DNA from: Phragmites australis
Taxonomy: Eukaryota; Streptophyta; Magnoliopsida; Poales; Poaceae
Direction: 5' to 3'
DNA length: 64,000 nucleotides
Assembly: GCF_958298935.1 (NCBI RefSeq)
Contig: NC_084935.1
Location: 8,628,001 to 8,692,000 of the forward strand
The notes under the pieces are model-generated. The model was not told where the DNA came from. It ran no database searches and was given only the letters and a program-made list of their open reading frames with translations. Position 1 is the first letter of the stretch, and every line of letters starts with the position of its first letter. The translations under genes were made by a program, and so were the position numbers. Shown here in pieces: positions 34,260 through 47,071 of this stretch.

Positions 34260-37200
34260 CACTTTTTGGTGACTCCGCTAGGGATTCGAAGCTTTTGGCC
34301 ATAATCAATCTGGCAAAAAATTAATTAAGAAAGTATTGTTACATCTGCGCTCATGGTAACGACACTGCCATCTATCTGCACCAAGTCCGAGGTAAAGCCC
34401 AATGTAAGTAGCACACTTATTACTCAGGAAAATGCCAAAGCTATGATTGAGAGTTTAGATTTATATAGCCATGTTAGGGCTTTAATGTTTCAAGTACCAG
34501 ATTTATCTAGCATTAGAGACAACTCCTATAGCATGGCGTTAGTACTCCAAATATTAATTCTTTTGGTAACATGCAACATAATTATGTGACTCCCAACTCA
34601 TTGGCAATGCTTACACCACTTAGGATATTACAAACTAAAGTGCCGATGAATGTTCAATATGGCCGAATTAAGTTGATGAATTCGGCAAATTATTTTGAGC
34701 CACCATTTGCTAGTAATGTTGGTACCATGCAACAAGAAAGTTTACATATTAATTCATCCGCAACGTTTTCATCTAATGCGTTTATGCAACGAGTTACATT
34801 GATGAACAATATATATGGCCAGAATGATATTAGCGATTTGAATACTTATGATGAGCCATCTAGACCAGAGGTTGCATCACAATATTCACTTAACTTGGCC
34901 ACATATTCGGCTAGTGATCATGGCCGAGTAGTTGAGACACTAAATACGCAAGCACCTTATACATATGCCTCGGTTACGAGTTATAGCTGAGTTGCTGAGA
35001 ATTTGGCGAGCGTACATACACCTTCATACCACGATGCAACCTATGTTGCGCCTTATACGTTGCCATAGGGCCCCGATATTCCATATGGATCATTGCCGGA
35101 AGCAAATTTTAGAACTCTTTTGCAAAATACTACATATATATCAGCCTCATAAGTTATGAAACATCACGGTTATGTGTTGCACTTAATGCCTCCACTTCGA
35201 CTTCAAATTATAGCCGAATAAACAAAAAATCAGCAAACATGTATGGACCAACATGCAGCACTGTGGCATGTAGTTCACCTTCATGCATACCTTATTCAGC
35301 TATTGAGCTAGAGCAGATAGTGTTACGGGAACAATGCATATAGTCGAACATATACCTAACTTGAATGGTGCTAAAATAGTGAATTCGGCTAGGGGCAATT
35401 TGAAATGAGAAAAGGAGTTTGGGCTTCACCATATGAAGAGCCAAATTCAAGCTCAAAAGAACAGAGGTATATGCTTGATGAAGTATTTGAAGAAGATCAT
35501 AGCACGATTTAAGCAGAATTGCAAGAACAGTGTAAGAAACTATTTTTGTGTTATCGAAAAATAAAGCAAGGCATCACTAAGATAAAGGAATTTTCATCTA
35601 ATGATATCATGCTACAAGAGGTACAATCTACAAGTATATTATTGATTTCCCAATATGATTCTATAGTTTCAATAGATAGATCTATTGGTGATACTATGCT
35701 TAATGATTTCAAAAGATTGGGTAAAGAAGGTATTGTAAATAAACAATCAGGTTCGAGTACAAATATTGAAAAGCCGATTACTATTGCATACAAATAGTCG
35801 ATTAATGAAAAGGGAATGATGTCAATAACTACTAAGGAAAAAAGAAGAGTTGTTGGTTGCTAAGCATAATGAAAAGGAATTGTTGATTATAATGACCGAG
35901 CAATAGTTTAGTTCGGTTTCAAACCCTAGTATTATGCAATGACATAATGGCTGAGCACGATAATAGTTTGGATGCTAGCCTGAGCAAAGTCATAACAATA
36001 GCTATAGCCGAACAGAGGAATAGTTCGGATGTTTCTAAAAGTAAAAAAGAAATACCCTTGTTGCTTGAAGTCAAACCGTGTATAGAGTATGGATGTGTGC
36101 TGCAAGGGGAATTTGAAATAGAACTTGATAAGACAAAATCCATATGCAGAAGACTGTACTCTGATCATGATAATGCGGTCCCCTACCCGTGAGGATTTGA
36201 AGTACTAGAGCTAGCAAAATTCACGAGTAAGGGTGATAGAATCGCTGTGGAGTTTGTCGACCAAGTTATTTCACCATATGAGGAGGCCGACAATAACGAT
36301 ATATTAAAGTCAAAATTATTTCCATCATGAATTACTTTACTCTTTCTAAATTTGGTCTACACTTCATCACGAATGGGGCATAAGTTTTGTGATTATTTAG
36401 GATTTAGAGATACAAGGCCGAGGCTAGAGGAATTTAAAGATACCAATATTCGTGTGATGGAAGATAATTCTAAGATATTGAACAAGGATCAATCGACTAA
36501 TGAAAGACGATTGAAGTTTGTTGGAAGTCCGAAGATCCAAGAAGGTACTTGGTCATCCCATCGACATGATCAAACTTGAGAGTAAAAATGTCCTAGTTCA
36601 GATATGTCAGGCTGAGTCTACAAAATACAGAGACATGGTTATTAGAGAGGAATATGCAATGCCTTCGGGAGAGAATGATGATCTTTTGATAAATGTGCAA
36701 ATTTAAAATACTCCGGAAGGTCGCAAGTCAATATCAACACCAAGTTCTAGGGGGAACAAGAGTGCTAAGTTGAAGAAGTTAAAATAAAAAAGCCAAAGGT
36801 TGGTAGATGAAAAGTCGTTAATAATAACAAGAACAATGATATGAACAGGATTAAAGGGCCGAAGACTAGATTCAAGGAGCTTCTGGCTAAGTACGAAAAG
36901 GAAAAGACCAACAAGGTAAGTGCTAGTCGATTTAATAATTTTAGACGACTGAGGTCATCATCAAAGTAAGAATTCAGTTGTCAATGTTATTAACAGAAAA
37001 GTGCCAATGAAGAGGTTCTGTTTCTGCCATACAGGTTGACAATGCCCATGCCTTGGAGATATCATCCAACTGCGTTTGCTCCTTGCCATACATGGGGTTT
37101 CAACGATATGTGGATGTCATTGCCTCAAATGCATTCTACTTCTTTTCATTCGAGATGGGCGTCACCAAGGAGACCCGTGTTTGACAAATCATCATATCCT

Positions 37201-38394
37201 AACATGACTGTTTTGATCGAAGAAATTGGTCTAGTAATAAATGAGAGAATAAAGTGGTTAAGAAAGTGTATCACGTCACGGATAGTGGTAATTCTGATGA
37301 GCAATCAGATTTAGTTGGAAAGGAGGAAAAGCTGATTGATATTGCTATAAGGTTGGTTATATGTGAGGCAAAGGGATTGAAGGAGATATGATCAATATAT
37401 GCCTATGCAAAGGAGGAGGAGTCTAATTTAAAGGAATGTAAACAATCAATTACTGTTGTTGTCCTGGTTGCTGATGATGATAACAGAACAATGGCAGGAG
37501 CTAGTCACAAGAATGTTGATGATGTCTGGACTAGTATACAGGTTGAATGGAGAGGCAATAATACTGTGAGTTCGGCCAGGAGTAATGCAAAAGCATCAGG
37601 TTTGGCTGCATTTAAAAGAAAGTTGAATGTGCATAAAAAGGGAAAAGGAGTATTTAGGTTGCCTAATGTGAAGCCACATCCGAGACCGTGTTCACTTGGT
37701 TTATCATATCCATAGAAGTGAAGATTGTCATAGCAACCTTGCACACAAAGGTTGAAAGAGAGGAAGATGGTTTGGGTCCCTAAGGGTAGCAAAAAGGTTG
37801 AAACTAATATTCAAACATCAATTATTGAAGCTACCCAAAAGGCAAAGCCAAAGTTGACATCCAAACAACTTTAGGACAAGCGTGAGGATGAAAAAGGTAA
37901 TCAACATGGTCTTAGTCAGGGGTGGGGAGCCAAAAGGTGATTACAATGTGAGAAGTCTGCATTAGGGTACCAAAATCATTGGTAACCATATCATCACTTT
38001 TTATCATCTATTATGCCAATGCAGATGCCATTGACTCTTTATCCAGGTATGTTTGAATATCCATTATGGATTGGGTATGATCCTTAGATACCGTTTTATA
38101 AGTCTTTATATTTTAGTTGGGTACCATCAAAAAAGGAGATGTATGTGATCGGTTGTTACAGTTGTATCCAGAGCATTGTTATTATGTATTAGAAGCCGAA
38201 ACATTTGTTAGAACTTTTTATTTTGGTTATATTAGTATGCTCAAAGGGATATCTACACTAGGAATATGAATCGTTTTTGTCGCCTGAGGGTATAAGAGTC
38301 GATGTTAAGTAGTAATCATTATAGGTTTGTAGTCATGCTTGAGAGTTAGGTTTATTTTTTTTGGCACGCAAGCTTTGCCAAAAAATAAGGGGCA
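34260..38394 (+). other. Interior of the nested retrotransposon, no intact gene
   Basis: Translation in all frames gives only short pieces. The 34571-34990 frame (139 residues) is rich in Asn, Ser, Tyr and Thr with no domain I know. Around 37036-37200 are Trp/Pro/Tyr/His-rich pieces (PWRYHPTAFAPCHTWGF) like those downstream of gag in some grass elements. No zinc knuckle or protease motif was recognised. Confidence 0.6.
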
Positions 38395-39615
38395 TGTACG
38401 ATGGGAAGATTTGACATCTATAATGGTCATTGCAGTACTGATTAGCTTAACGATAAGAATTTAAGGTTGTTGTTGCTGATTCAATTAATGTTCGGTTTTG
38501 AATCAGAAGGAAGAGTGCTCTAATCAGGAAAGGCTGTATGAGATCGGGGGGTAATTGCGGAGGATGACAAGGTACAACAATGAAGCTCGGAGCTTGTCGA
38601 AGGTATCCAGGTGGCTTTCGACCAGGTCTTCAGTTGGGTAGTCTCCATCCAGGATCAAGTGGCCTCCGACCAGGTCTCTTGCAAGGTGGTCTCCAACTAA
38701 GATGGTCTTCGAGTAGGCAGGTACATGTTTCCAATCAAATGATTTGCGAGCACGTGGTCTCCGAGCAGGCAACAGACTGAGAAGGCTAGTCGAACTTCGA
38801 ACACGGTGGAACCCAAGCACGTTAATCTTCGAGCAGGGATTGGTTGAGCTTCGAGTACGTTGGTCTCCGAGCAATGACTGATCAAATCTGAGCATGCGGT
38901 CTCCGAGCAGACTAGTCGAACTTCGAGCACGTTGGTCTCCAAGCAAGTGAAGAGACTAGTCGAATTTGAACATGAGGATTTTGAGCAGCTGGTTAGACCA
39001 AGCGGTGACCGGTCGAATTTGGAGTACATGGTCAGACCAAGCAAGTGATATGCGAGCAGATGTTTCGACCAAGCAAGTAGTCTAGTCCAAGAAGACCGAA
39101 CTGCGCAATAAAAGGATACTCGTGTAGATACATGAGAACTTACGTGGTCGAATATGAAAGATGTGTCGGTTATAGAAAGTTCGGAGATCAGATGGCATAG
39201 CCAAATCATATCTGTAAGTTTTGTTCGGTTTGAATCAGACGTCCTGATCTTTTAAAGCTAAGACATGCTACATTTTAAATATAAGAGGGTCATGACCGAT
39301 TGAGAATCATTACAAATCAATTAAAAATACAATCACGTCTATCTTTTTGCCTAGCCCCTATAGTCCCGTCCCTTTTTCTTTCCCCTCCTACTGCTACTCG
39401 TTCTTGATCTTGACGGCCAAGGACAAGCTGATGGCCGTCTGCACTCTAACGGGGTCTCTCCCGAGTGTGGGTGACGAAGGCGCTACCTGTCGGATAGTTA
39501 TCATCGGAACTTCCAATCCACATCGAAGCTTCCGATTATCCTAATCGGAACTTCCGATCTAGGATTGCACACAAGGTGCTTAATGTTTGGCGCACAACAT
39601 TTTTTCGCGTCAACA
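38395..39615 (+). repeat. 3' LTR of the nested retrotransposon
   Basis: 1,221 bp, from TGTACGATGG to CGTCAACA, matching the 5' LTR in order. Shorter by 87 bp through scattered deletions. Confidence 0.9.
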
Positions 39616-40970
39616 CTAGTCCTTATTAATTATTGTTCTAAGCAGTCTAGTCATATTCATGCTATCCTTCTTTGAAGTCCCTACATGGATTCTAAATAAA
39701 TTGGATTATTATTGATCCAGGTTTTTCTAGCTGAGTGATGGATGGATATAAAAAAGAATATAGCATGGCTGAATGGAACATGCTATATAGACCAAAGGAA
39801 CAAGGTGGATTTGGAATCCAAGACATTAACATTCAAAACGAGTGTCTACTAAGTAGATAGCTTTTCAAATTAATTAATGAGGATGTGGTATCCTAGATAT
39901 TACTTAGAAACAAATATCTAGATAACAAAACTATTGCTCATGTGGAAAAGAAACCAGACGACTTGCATTTCTGTCCAGGTCTAATGAGTGTAAAACTTTT
40001 TAAAAAAATTTGCGACATTTTAGACTACTGAGTGAAACACAAATTAAGTGAGCAATATCCCATCATAATATTTTTCTCATGAAACATGCTACCATATTAA
40101 ATATATTAAGGTCAGATCCTTTTAATGTTTCCTTCAAGCGGGCTTTGGTGGAGAATAAGCTAGAGGCTTGGTATAATCTTTTGACAAGAATTGCATATAT
40201 GTAACTTATTGACTTACCTAATACTTTTAGGTGGTCATTGCACCAGAGTGATCAATTCTCTATGCAATCAATGTATATGGCTCTTATAAATTCTAACATC
40301 ATAGATCATAACTGGCATGTATGAAAACTAAAACTCTCTCTAAAAGTTAAGGTTTTCATATAGCTTAGTTAAAATAAACTGACAAGTAATGAAAAGTGAT
40401 TCTTTTGTAGTAAAAATGAGACTATTTAATATCAATCTATTTATTGCATTTTTATTAAATTTATTTGAAGAGCTTCACAAATCACCTTTGGCTTACAACC
40501 TACTATTATCATAGCCAATATGTTCGGAACTTGACTAAATGGAGTAGGAACTAAGCTCAAAAGGCAAATGTTAGTTGGAGCGAGTGTCCTCTGTTGGGCA
40601 CTTTGACTAAGTCAAAATTATTTGGTGTTTGATAAAGCAAATATTTACTCTTCTATTTAGATAATTTTCAGGACTACATATTAAGTATGTTTCTGGGTAT
40701 AACTACAAAGAAAGGAGCGGGACAAAATGCGTACCACATGTCGCCTATTTGAGAGAACAATTGTGGAGATTTTCGCTAACCATGGCTAGAGGTTTAGCAA
40801 TAGAACAAGTATTTAATTATAATCATTATATATTTGTTAGATCTCATTCACTTGTTTGGTGAATTGTTGCTATGTGAAAGATGGTGTCTATATCATAGCG
40901 AAAATTTTGTAATAAGTGCCAGCTTGGTACATGGATGTAATGGGTAGGCTATTATTATTCCATTATTAAA
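39616..40970 (+). mobile_element. LINE fragment, plus strand, part 2
   Basis: Continues the LINE broken at 32951: joined across one copy of CTAGT, the text reads GDRLVLIN, as in intact LINE proteins. Then follow EVPTWILNKLDYY in a shifted frame, YSMAEWNMLYRPKEQGGFGIQDINIQNECLLS, LLRNKYLDNKT and KPDDLHFCPGLMSVK, all of the segment after the reverse transcriptase. Stops are common. The 3' end near 40970 is estimated. Confidence 0.85.
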
Positions 40971-41451
40971 AAATGATATCCACTCACAAAAATTTGAGTC
41001 AAAAAGTGATGCAAATAAACAAACAAAACTAAATTTTTTTGCTGGAAAACAAGTTTCAAACTGGGCTCCAAACCTAATTTTTGTTCTTTTCCAGCACTCA
41101 ACTCAATCTCCCGGTCATCAGCATGTAGATGGCTGGGTCACCTTGAAACTTCGTTGTGCACACGGCTTTACCAATCGGATTTCACTAAATTACTAGCAAC
41201 TAGATTCAACAAACATTCAGGTGAGTTATTCGACCTAAAATGAACAAAACTGGCCAAGTGAATTCTTATATTGTCAAAATCCGAAAATAGGACGCATGTC
41301 CGTAGAAGCACAGTTACAAACATAAATAACAATTCATTAAACTATCCTGAAGCCTAACCTCTTCGTCATGAAAAAAAAAAATAGAACTTAAATTTCTTTT
41401 AGAGGAATTTCACTAATTTAGAAGTGTACCAGAGCAAAACAATGCTCTTAT
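40971..41451. other. 3' flank of ESF1
   Basis: AT-rich, no coding or repeat structure recognised; probably includes the ESF1 3' untranslated region. Confidence 0.5.
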
Positions 41452-44400
41452 CTATCGATCACCTGTACTTGCGTTTTTGAATGCACCAAGGTTCCTCTTG
41501 AGAGACTTGACCGCAGATAATATCTGCAGCTTCTCTGTGGATGCCCCATCAGATTTCTGATCATCGTTCTTAGTAGCTGCTGCATCATCAGGTGGCAATT
41601 TACCTTCCATAGACGATCCCTCCACAGGAGGTTCCCTGTCTGCATTGCCTGCATGTCCCCCCTGCTTCCCAGCTTGCTTTCGCATGAAGGGCGCACTCCT
41701 GTATAAGACCAATGGATACATTCAGCAAGAGTAGGCACCGAACCAACCACACTATGCATGTCAGGTACGTTACGCAGTATTATGGCAAGGAAAAATGTAT
41801 ACACATGTACCTCTTGTACTGGGGATCGGTAGGATCCAACGCGAACAAATGAGACGTGAACATTGCTGAGAACCTCTCATCCTTGCTAAGATCAATATCA
41901 GGGAGGTTGTCCTCGGCAGATACCTCTTTACCCTTCTTGCCCTTTTTACTCTTTTTGCGCTTCAAGTTATAACCCTTTGCACCATTGGCAGTATCCTGGT
42001 CACCAGCAACCAAGAGCTCCAACTCTTCTTTGGTTGCTTCTTGCTCCATATATTCCTCTAGGGGTTTGTCCTTTCCTTTCCCCTTTGCTTTATCTTTGAT
42101 CTTTGCCTTTTGTTTCTTGCTTTTGATTGGCTTAGTTTCTTCATCAGACTGCTCCTCGGCGAAAAAATCATCATCCTCGTCAGGCTCATCTTCGCTGTTA
42201 TAGTCATCATCATCCTTTAACCCCCTCTTCCTAGCTTTTCTTTTCTCTTTCATTTTCTCTTGGTGCTTCTCCCAGACAGTCTTCTCCTCATTGCTCTTTC
42301 TCTCTAGGATACGTTTACTGAGATCCTCAAGCTCTGTGTTGAATGTAATCTCCATATCCTGGCCATCAGTTTGTTCCTCATCAGATTTGTCACCTTGCAG
42401 TAGAAGAGCCAGCATCTCCTCTTTTGTTAGCTTTTGTTTGCATCCCCCGTTTGGTAGAGAGTCATCATCAGAATTGTCTACACCGGCCTCATCTGACGCA
42501 CTGTCATCACTTGCTAAATACATGTCAAGATCATCTAACTGCAATAAAAAATAAGTCACAAAAGATGCATATAGAAGAACAAGAAACAAATAATTACAGG
42601 ATAAATAGGAACATTGGAAAACAAAACAAGACATAACCTGATCATCAGTGAACTTTCGCCTCAAGACCTTCTTACGCTCTGGTTCATCATCGTCCCAGGT
42701 GAGCTTAACTCTGCTATGTTGCAAAGCACGAGTCTCGAAATCAGGCTCCTTGTAACTCGGAGGTGCCTAAAATCATTCAAGTTATTTACCAAATGAAATG
42801 CTTCATTTAGCATGACTGGGAAGCAACTTGTACATTTGTAAAAACATAAAGTAAAAAAAAAAGCAGTGGAAAAGGATAATATAACGATCAGTTGCTTTGG
42901 ACCAAAAAATAAACGACAACTTGTCACTATGTTATTCCAATAATTGTCACTACTAACTGTTCAACATTACAATTTACAAAAGAAAGGTACCTCTGTAGCA
43001 ACATCTCGAGCAGGATGTTTGAACTCCATAGAATCGGAAATAAACTGCAAATCAAAGACATTTGCTGTTTTCAAGAACTCGGTACCATCAAGAGTCGTGT
43101 ACAGGTGATTTGCAGTTGCACTAGAATCACACACCACCACTGCATAGTAATACCTGCCACAGGATCAATACAGGCGTGAGAGAGAGAGAGAGAGAGCAGA
43201 AAAGCAACCCTTGGTAATTAACATTTTAATATGGAATAAATTGTTAGAAAAAGCTGATTGGAATAATATGAAGGCAATTCTAGAAATGCCAAGTAGAAAC
43301 CACCATAGCTAATCTATATCTACTGCAAACTTTTGTAGTTAAAATTATGTAGACATCAATTTCACTCCATTTGCAGCTCATGCCCCAGAAAAACACAGCA
43401 AAAACAAAAACATAATCAGCAAAAGAATGTCTATTCACTTCGTTGCTAACCTCAGTCTGTTTAACTCATAAGCACGCAGCTTGTTGTTCTCTTTGTCGGA
43501 GTCAACATTTTCATCATCATCGTCGTCATAATCGCTGTTGTCTTCGTCTTCGTCATTGTCCTCGTCATTGTCATCATCATTATCATCAACATTGGCATCA
43601 ACAAGAGCAGCTGGGCCCTGAGTTGATTCAATTTCCAGGCACTTCAGTCCAAATTCTGATGGATAGATTGAGACTGATAAAACCCGCCCACCTTTTGGGA
43701 TGCAAGATGTCATCACCATATACAGGTCAACTGCCTGTTGAAATGCGGAAAGCAAAAATACATAATAGTCAGTGGCTAATTGCATCCAAATTACCCATTA
43801 AAATTTGCTAGGAAGAAAACTATTTAAAAGTTACAACATCAATGCTAAGGGGCTGTTCAGATCTTCAATTTAGAAGATGTTGATCTTGTTAAATTAGTTT
43901 CGTACTTCACAGTTAATCTGTCATATTAAGCTTCAGTATCTCAATTTCCAGTTCCGTACCGCAGGTACCAGTTTATTTCCATTCTGATCCTATGCCGTGT
44001 GGCCCTGGCATTCCTCCTACGTGAGTAGATACGGCCCACGAAGGCGTCCACAACACTTAACTACAAAGAACCACAGAATATGATCTAGTCTTATCATTTG
44101 TGTAATCATGATTTTCAAGATATGATCGTAAGATCCTGATACTGTAAACTGGAAAATAATCCTAGCTAGGACCTATAGTAACAACCTTGTTCAAAATATT
44201 ATGGTTGCTATAGAGAAAGTCAACATTATAGAATGAGTAGTGATTCAGTGCTCCACCAAAGAAAAAGAAAGCACATATTCTAAAGCAAATTGTGTGAAGG
44301 AAGTTCTCTTGGTTGCTCATGCTAGCACTTAGGACAATGGAAGTGGTGGTGTTTGCAGTGATCTGGATTCCGAAACGGTTCTTTCATGTATATTTGGGCC

Positions 44401-46755
44401 ATCACTGATCAGCCAATGGATATACAAGCCAAAGAACTCAGTAATTTTTTACATCAACATGTACTTTCCTCTTAATCCTCAATAATACCATGTTTTAAAA
44501 GAGATATGGCTTTTATCATTTGGAGTCGAAAGCAATTTATCTCCAAACTAAACTGAGTTGTACTGTTGCAAATATCACCTACTTTTAAGTTTCAACAAAT
44601 AAAAGAGAACAGAACCTAAAGATAATTTCCTGCCAAACAACACACTTATAAATGGTACCGAATAAACCAAAATAATATCGGTTTCGCAAAAATCCCAATT
44701 CATCCCCATGAGTTTAAGTAGTTTAAATTAAGTAAAACAGGAAAACTACATGTTAGCCTCACAAAACAGAAGCATTGAGTTTCTTTCAAGGAAAGGAGTT
44801 GGTAGAACCAGTTATTTCTTAAGTGCATGAAACAATAAAATGTCCTTTGACCATAGCTCAAATTTGTTTAGGCACAGATGTTTACTTCTCAGCATCAAAT
44901 AATTTTTGCATTAGCACACACCTTGATATGATCCCAATCCATATTAACAACAGCAAGCCTGTGAGTTTCCTTGTCAATCATAGGCGTATCATCGTGCCGG
45001 CCCATTAAGTAATGAGCAATGTCACTGCCGACAGAGTACTGTAGAAAACATAAAAACCAAGAATTAGCCATAAAGCAAGCAACATGCTGTAGCATAGCAT
45101 GTTTTGCTCTTGAATACAAGGATTATAGATAGAACATTACAACTATCAATCACTGTTTAAAAAATGGAAATTATAAGGCCCATACAAAAGAAATATAAAA
45201 GATGCAGCAGCATAAACCAGAGAAATACAGGCAACACCATGAACATACATCATCAGCTAGTAGAGTGCTTCACTAATTGAATGTCCAATTATACTTCAGT
45301 ACAAGAGCACAACATTATACAAGTGTGAAATTTTCACATTTGACTGAACAGGAGGACGGATGACAACATCAAGCAGGAAATATAAAACACAGATGGTGAG
45401 GAGCACTATCAAAATCATCCAGGAAGCAGAGAACAACATTTGCAAAGAAGGATAAAACATAGAAACTCTATCACAAATGTTCTGGAAGCAGGCATCAGTA
45501 CTTGGTGGGCGGTGCAGTTGTTTATAATCACAAGTATCTCAAATTGATCATATGGGAAATTCCACACATAAGCACACATTAGACTAAAATCTGGGAACAG
45601 AACTAACTAAGCAACGAAGTTACTGAGATGTCCATAATCAAGAGTTGTGCTTCAAAGTTGTTAGTTCTAGTTACCAACGTTGAAACACACAACTATAGAA
45701 ACACACATCTCTATCTATGCGTGACGCATGGAACTACATGCTCTACAAGGAAAATAAACTCTAGAATAGACCAACCTGTACAGCAATGACTAACTAGAAC
45801 GACCAATTTGGGATTAAAACTAGCACCTTGGCAATCCATATGAAAGTGCTTCCTCCCAAGAATTGAAAAGTATAGTATTTAAACTTCAAAGCAAATTGAG
45901 GGCTTGAAGCTTGAACTGAAACTATTCTACTAGCAACCACTATCAACATTGATTTTAAGATAAATGTAATTTAGTTAGTACGAGAACATAGACTGGCAAC
46001 TATAATAAGACAACAGGAAATGGAAGTAAGCTGCAAACTTTATACTAGTAAAAGTACTTCCCGACCTCAAGCGAGAGCAAATCATATGACAAAGCATCAA
46101 AGAATTGGAAGCGACGCATCACCTCATCGTCATCCACGTCTTCATCCTCGTCGTCATCGCTACTGGAGCTCTCTTCCTCCTCCTGCTCCTCATCTTCTTC
46201 CACGTCCTCTTCATCCTTTTGTTCAACAAACTTCTCTTTCTCCTTTCCCTTCTCTTTACCCTCCTCTTCCTCATCTTGGGTGAGATAGTAGTGCAGCATG
46301 GGGTTGTCCCTGGCGCCCTTCTTTCGTCGCTTGCCGCGCTTGTCCACCGGCGCCGCCGACGAGGCGAACCTCGGGTCCGTCATCATGCTGCTGAACCTCG
46401 AGTCCAGCGCCACCTTGGCCTCCTTCCGCCGCATCGGCCGGAACCTCGGATCCGTCCGCGCCGCCGCGAACCGCTCGTCCTCCATCGCCCGCTTCATCTT
46501 CTCGGCCCTCCCTCCCTCCACCTCCTCCCCTTCCGATGCCTTGCCCTCGGGCTTCCTCTCCTTCTTGTACTTCTTGCTGTGCTGTTGCTGCTTCTCATCC
46601 CGCCCGTCCTTGTGCTTCCTCCTCTTGACCTGGGCGGCGTCGGTGGTGGGATTCTCTTGGTTCTTCTTCTTGTGCTTCTTCTTTTCCTTATCGAACTTAG
46701 ATTTCTTGGCCTTCTTGTGGCGCGCGGGCTCGTCGGAGCTGGCCGGCGGCGCCAT
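41452..46755 (-). CDS. ESF1: Pre-rRNA-processing protein ESF1
   Basis: Seven exons, all with GT-AG introns and consistent phase: 46755-46066, 45038-44922, 43734-43451, 43153-42991, 42766-42638, 42538-41811, 41698-41452. The product is 785 residues (human ESF1 is about 850). Exon 1 is Lys-rich, with the family motif RTDPRFRPMRRKEAKVALDSRF, then an acidic run. Exons 2-3 carry THRLAVVNMDWDHIKAVDLYMV and SVSIYPSEFG, an RNA-recognition-like core. Exon 4 continues YYYAVVVCDS. Exon 6 has long acidic and Lys-rich stretches and ends in the NUC153 domain (DERFSAMFTSHLFALDPTDPQYKR). The protein acts in the nucleolus in 18S rRNA maturation. A further ATG at 46800 would add 15 residues; I prefer 46755 because MAPPAS looks like the family start. 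It is divergent from GPAT9. Confidence 0.93.
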
Positions 46756-47071
46756 GGCGGCTGCTGCGAGTGCGCGGTGGCGGCGGCGAGAGGGGCACAA
46801 GGGTACCGGCCCCTAGAAGAAGATCGCCTCGCTTTAATGCAACGTGATTGGGCCGGTCCGGGCCGGACTAGACTGCTAGTGGGCCAACTGGGCCGGCCCA
46901 TAAAGCGTCTGCCAGGTGGGGTCCTCATGTTTATGAGCTGCTTCCTCTCGTCGGCCACACCGTACACGCCTCATTACGCCCATCCACGTGCTCGCTCGCC
47001 CCCATCGCGAAGCTTTCCTCGGCGGCGTCGCCGTCTCCGACTCACCGGTGGCGGGCGTGCGGCGCGCAGAG
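46756..47071. promoter_or_regulatory. Bidirectional promoter between ESF1 and GPAT9
   Basis: Only 316 bp separate the two start codons. Four TGGGCC boxes (site II, bound by TCP-type factors in other plants) cluster within 52 bp: 46849-46854, 46880-46885, 46889-46894 and, on the minus strand, 46895-46900. Such boxes are typical of ribosome biogenesis gene promoters. No clear TATA box faces either gene, which also fits a housekeeping bidirectional promoter. Confidence 0.7.

Larger units (their letters stand above)
32952..39615 (+). mobile_element. Complete non-autonomous LTR retrotransposon inserted in the LINE
   Basis: Two long terminal repeats (TG...CAACA) flank a 4.1 kb interior. The 5-bp duplication CTAGT is perfect (32947-32951 and 39616-39620). 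A primer-binding-site-like TGGTGACTCCGCTAGGGA stands 7 bp inside the 5' LTR and a purine-rich AAAAAATAAGGGGCA precedes the 3' LTR. The interior has no reading frame over 140 codons and no reverse transcriptase, RNase H or integrase motif that I can see. Some stretches (34571-34990; 35519-35797; 37036-37314) look like remnants of Gag-like coding sequence. It fits a large retrotransposon derivative or a badly decayed gypsy element. Confidence 0.88.
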
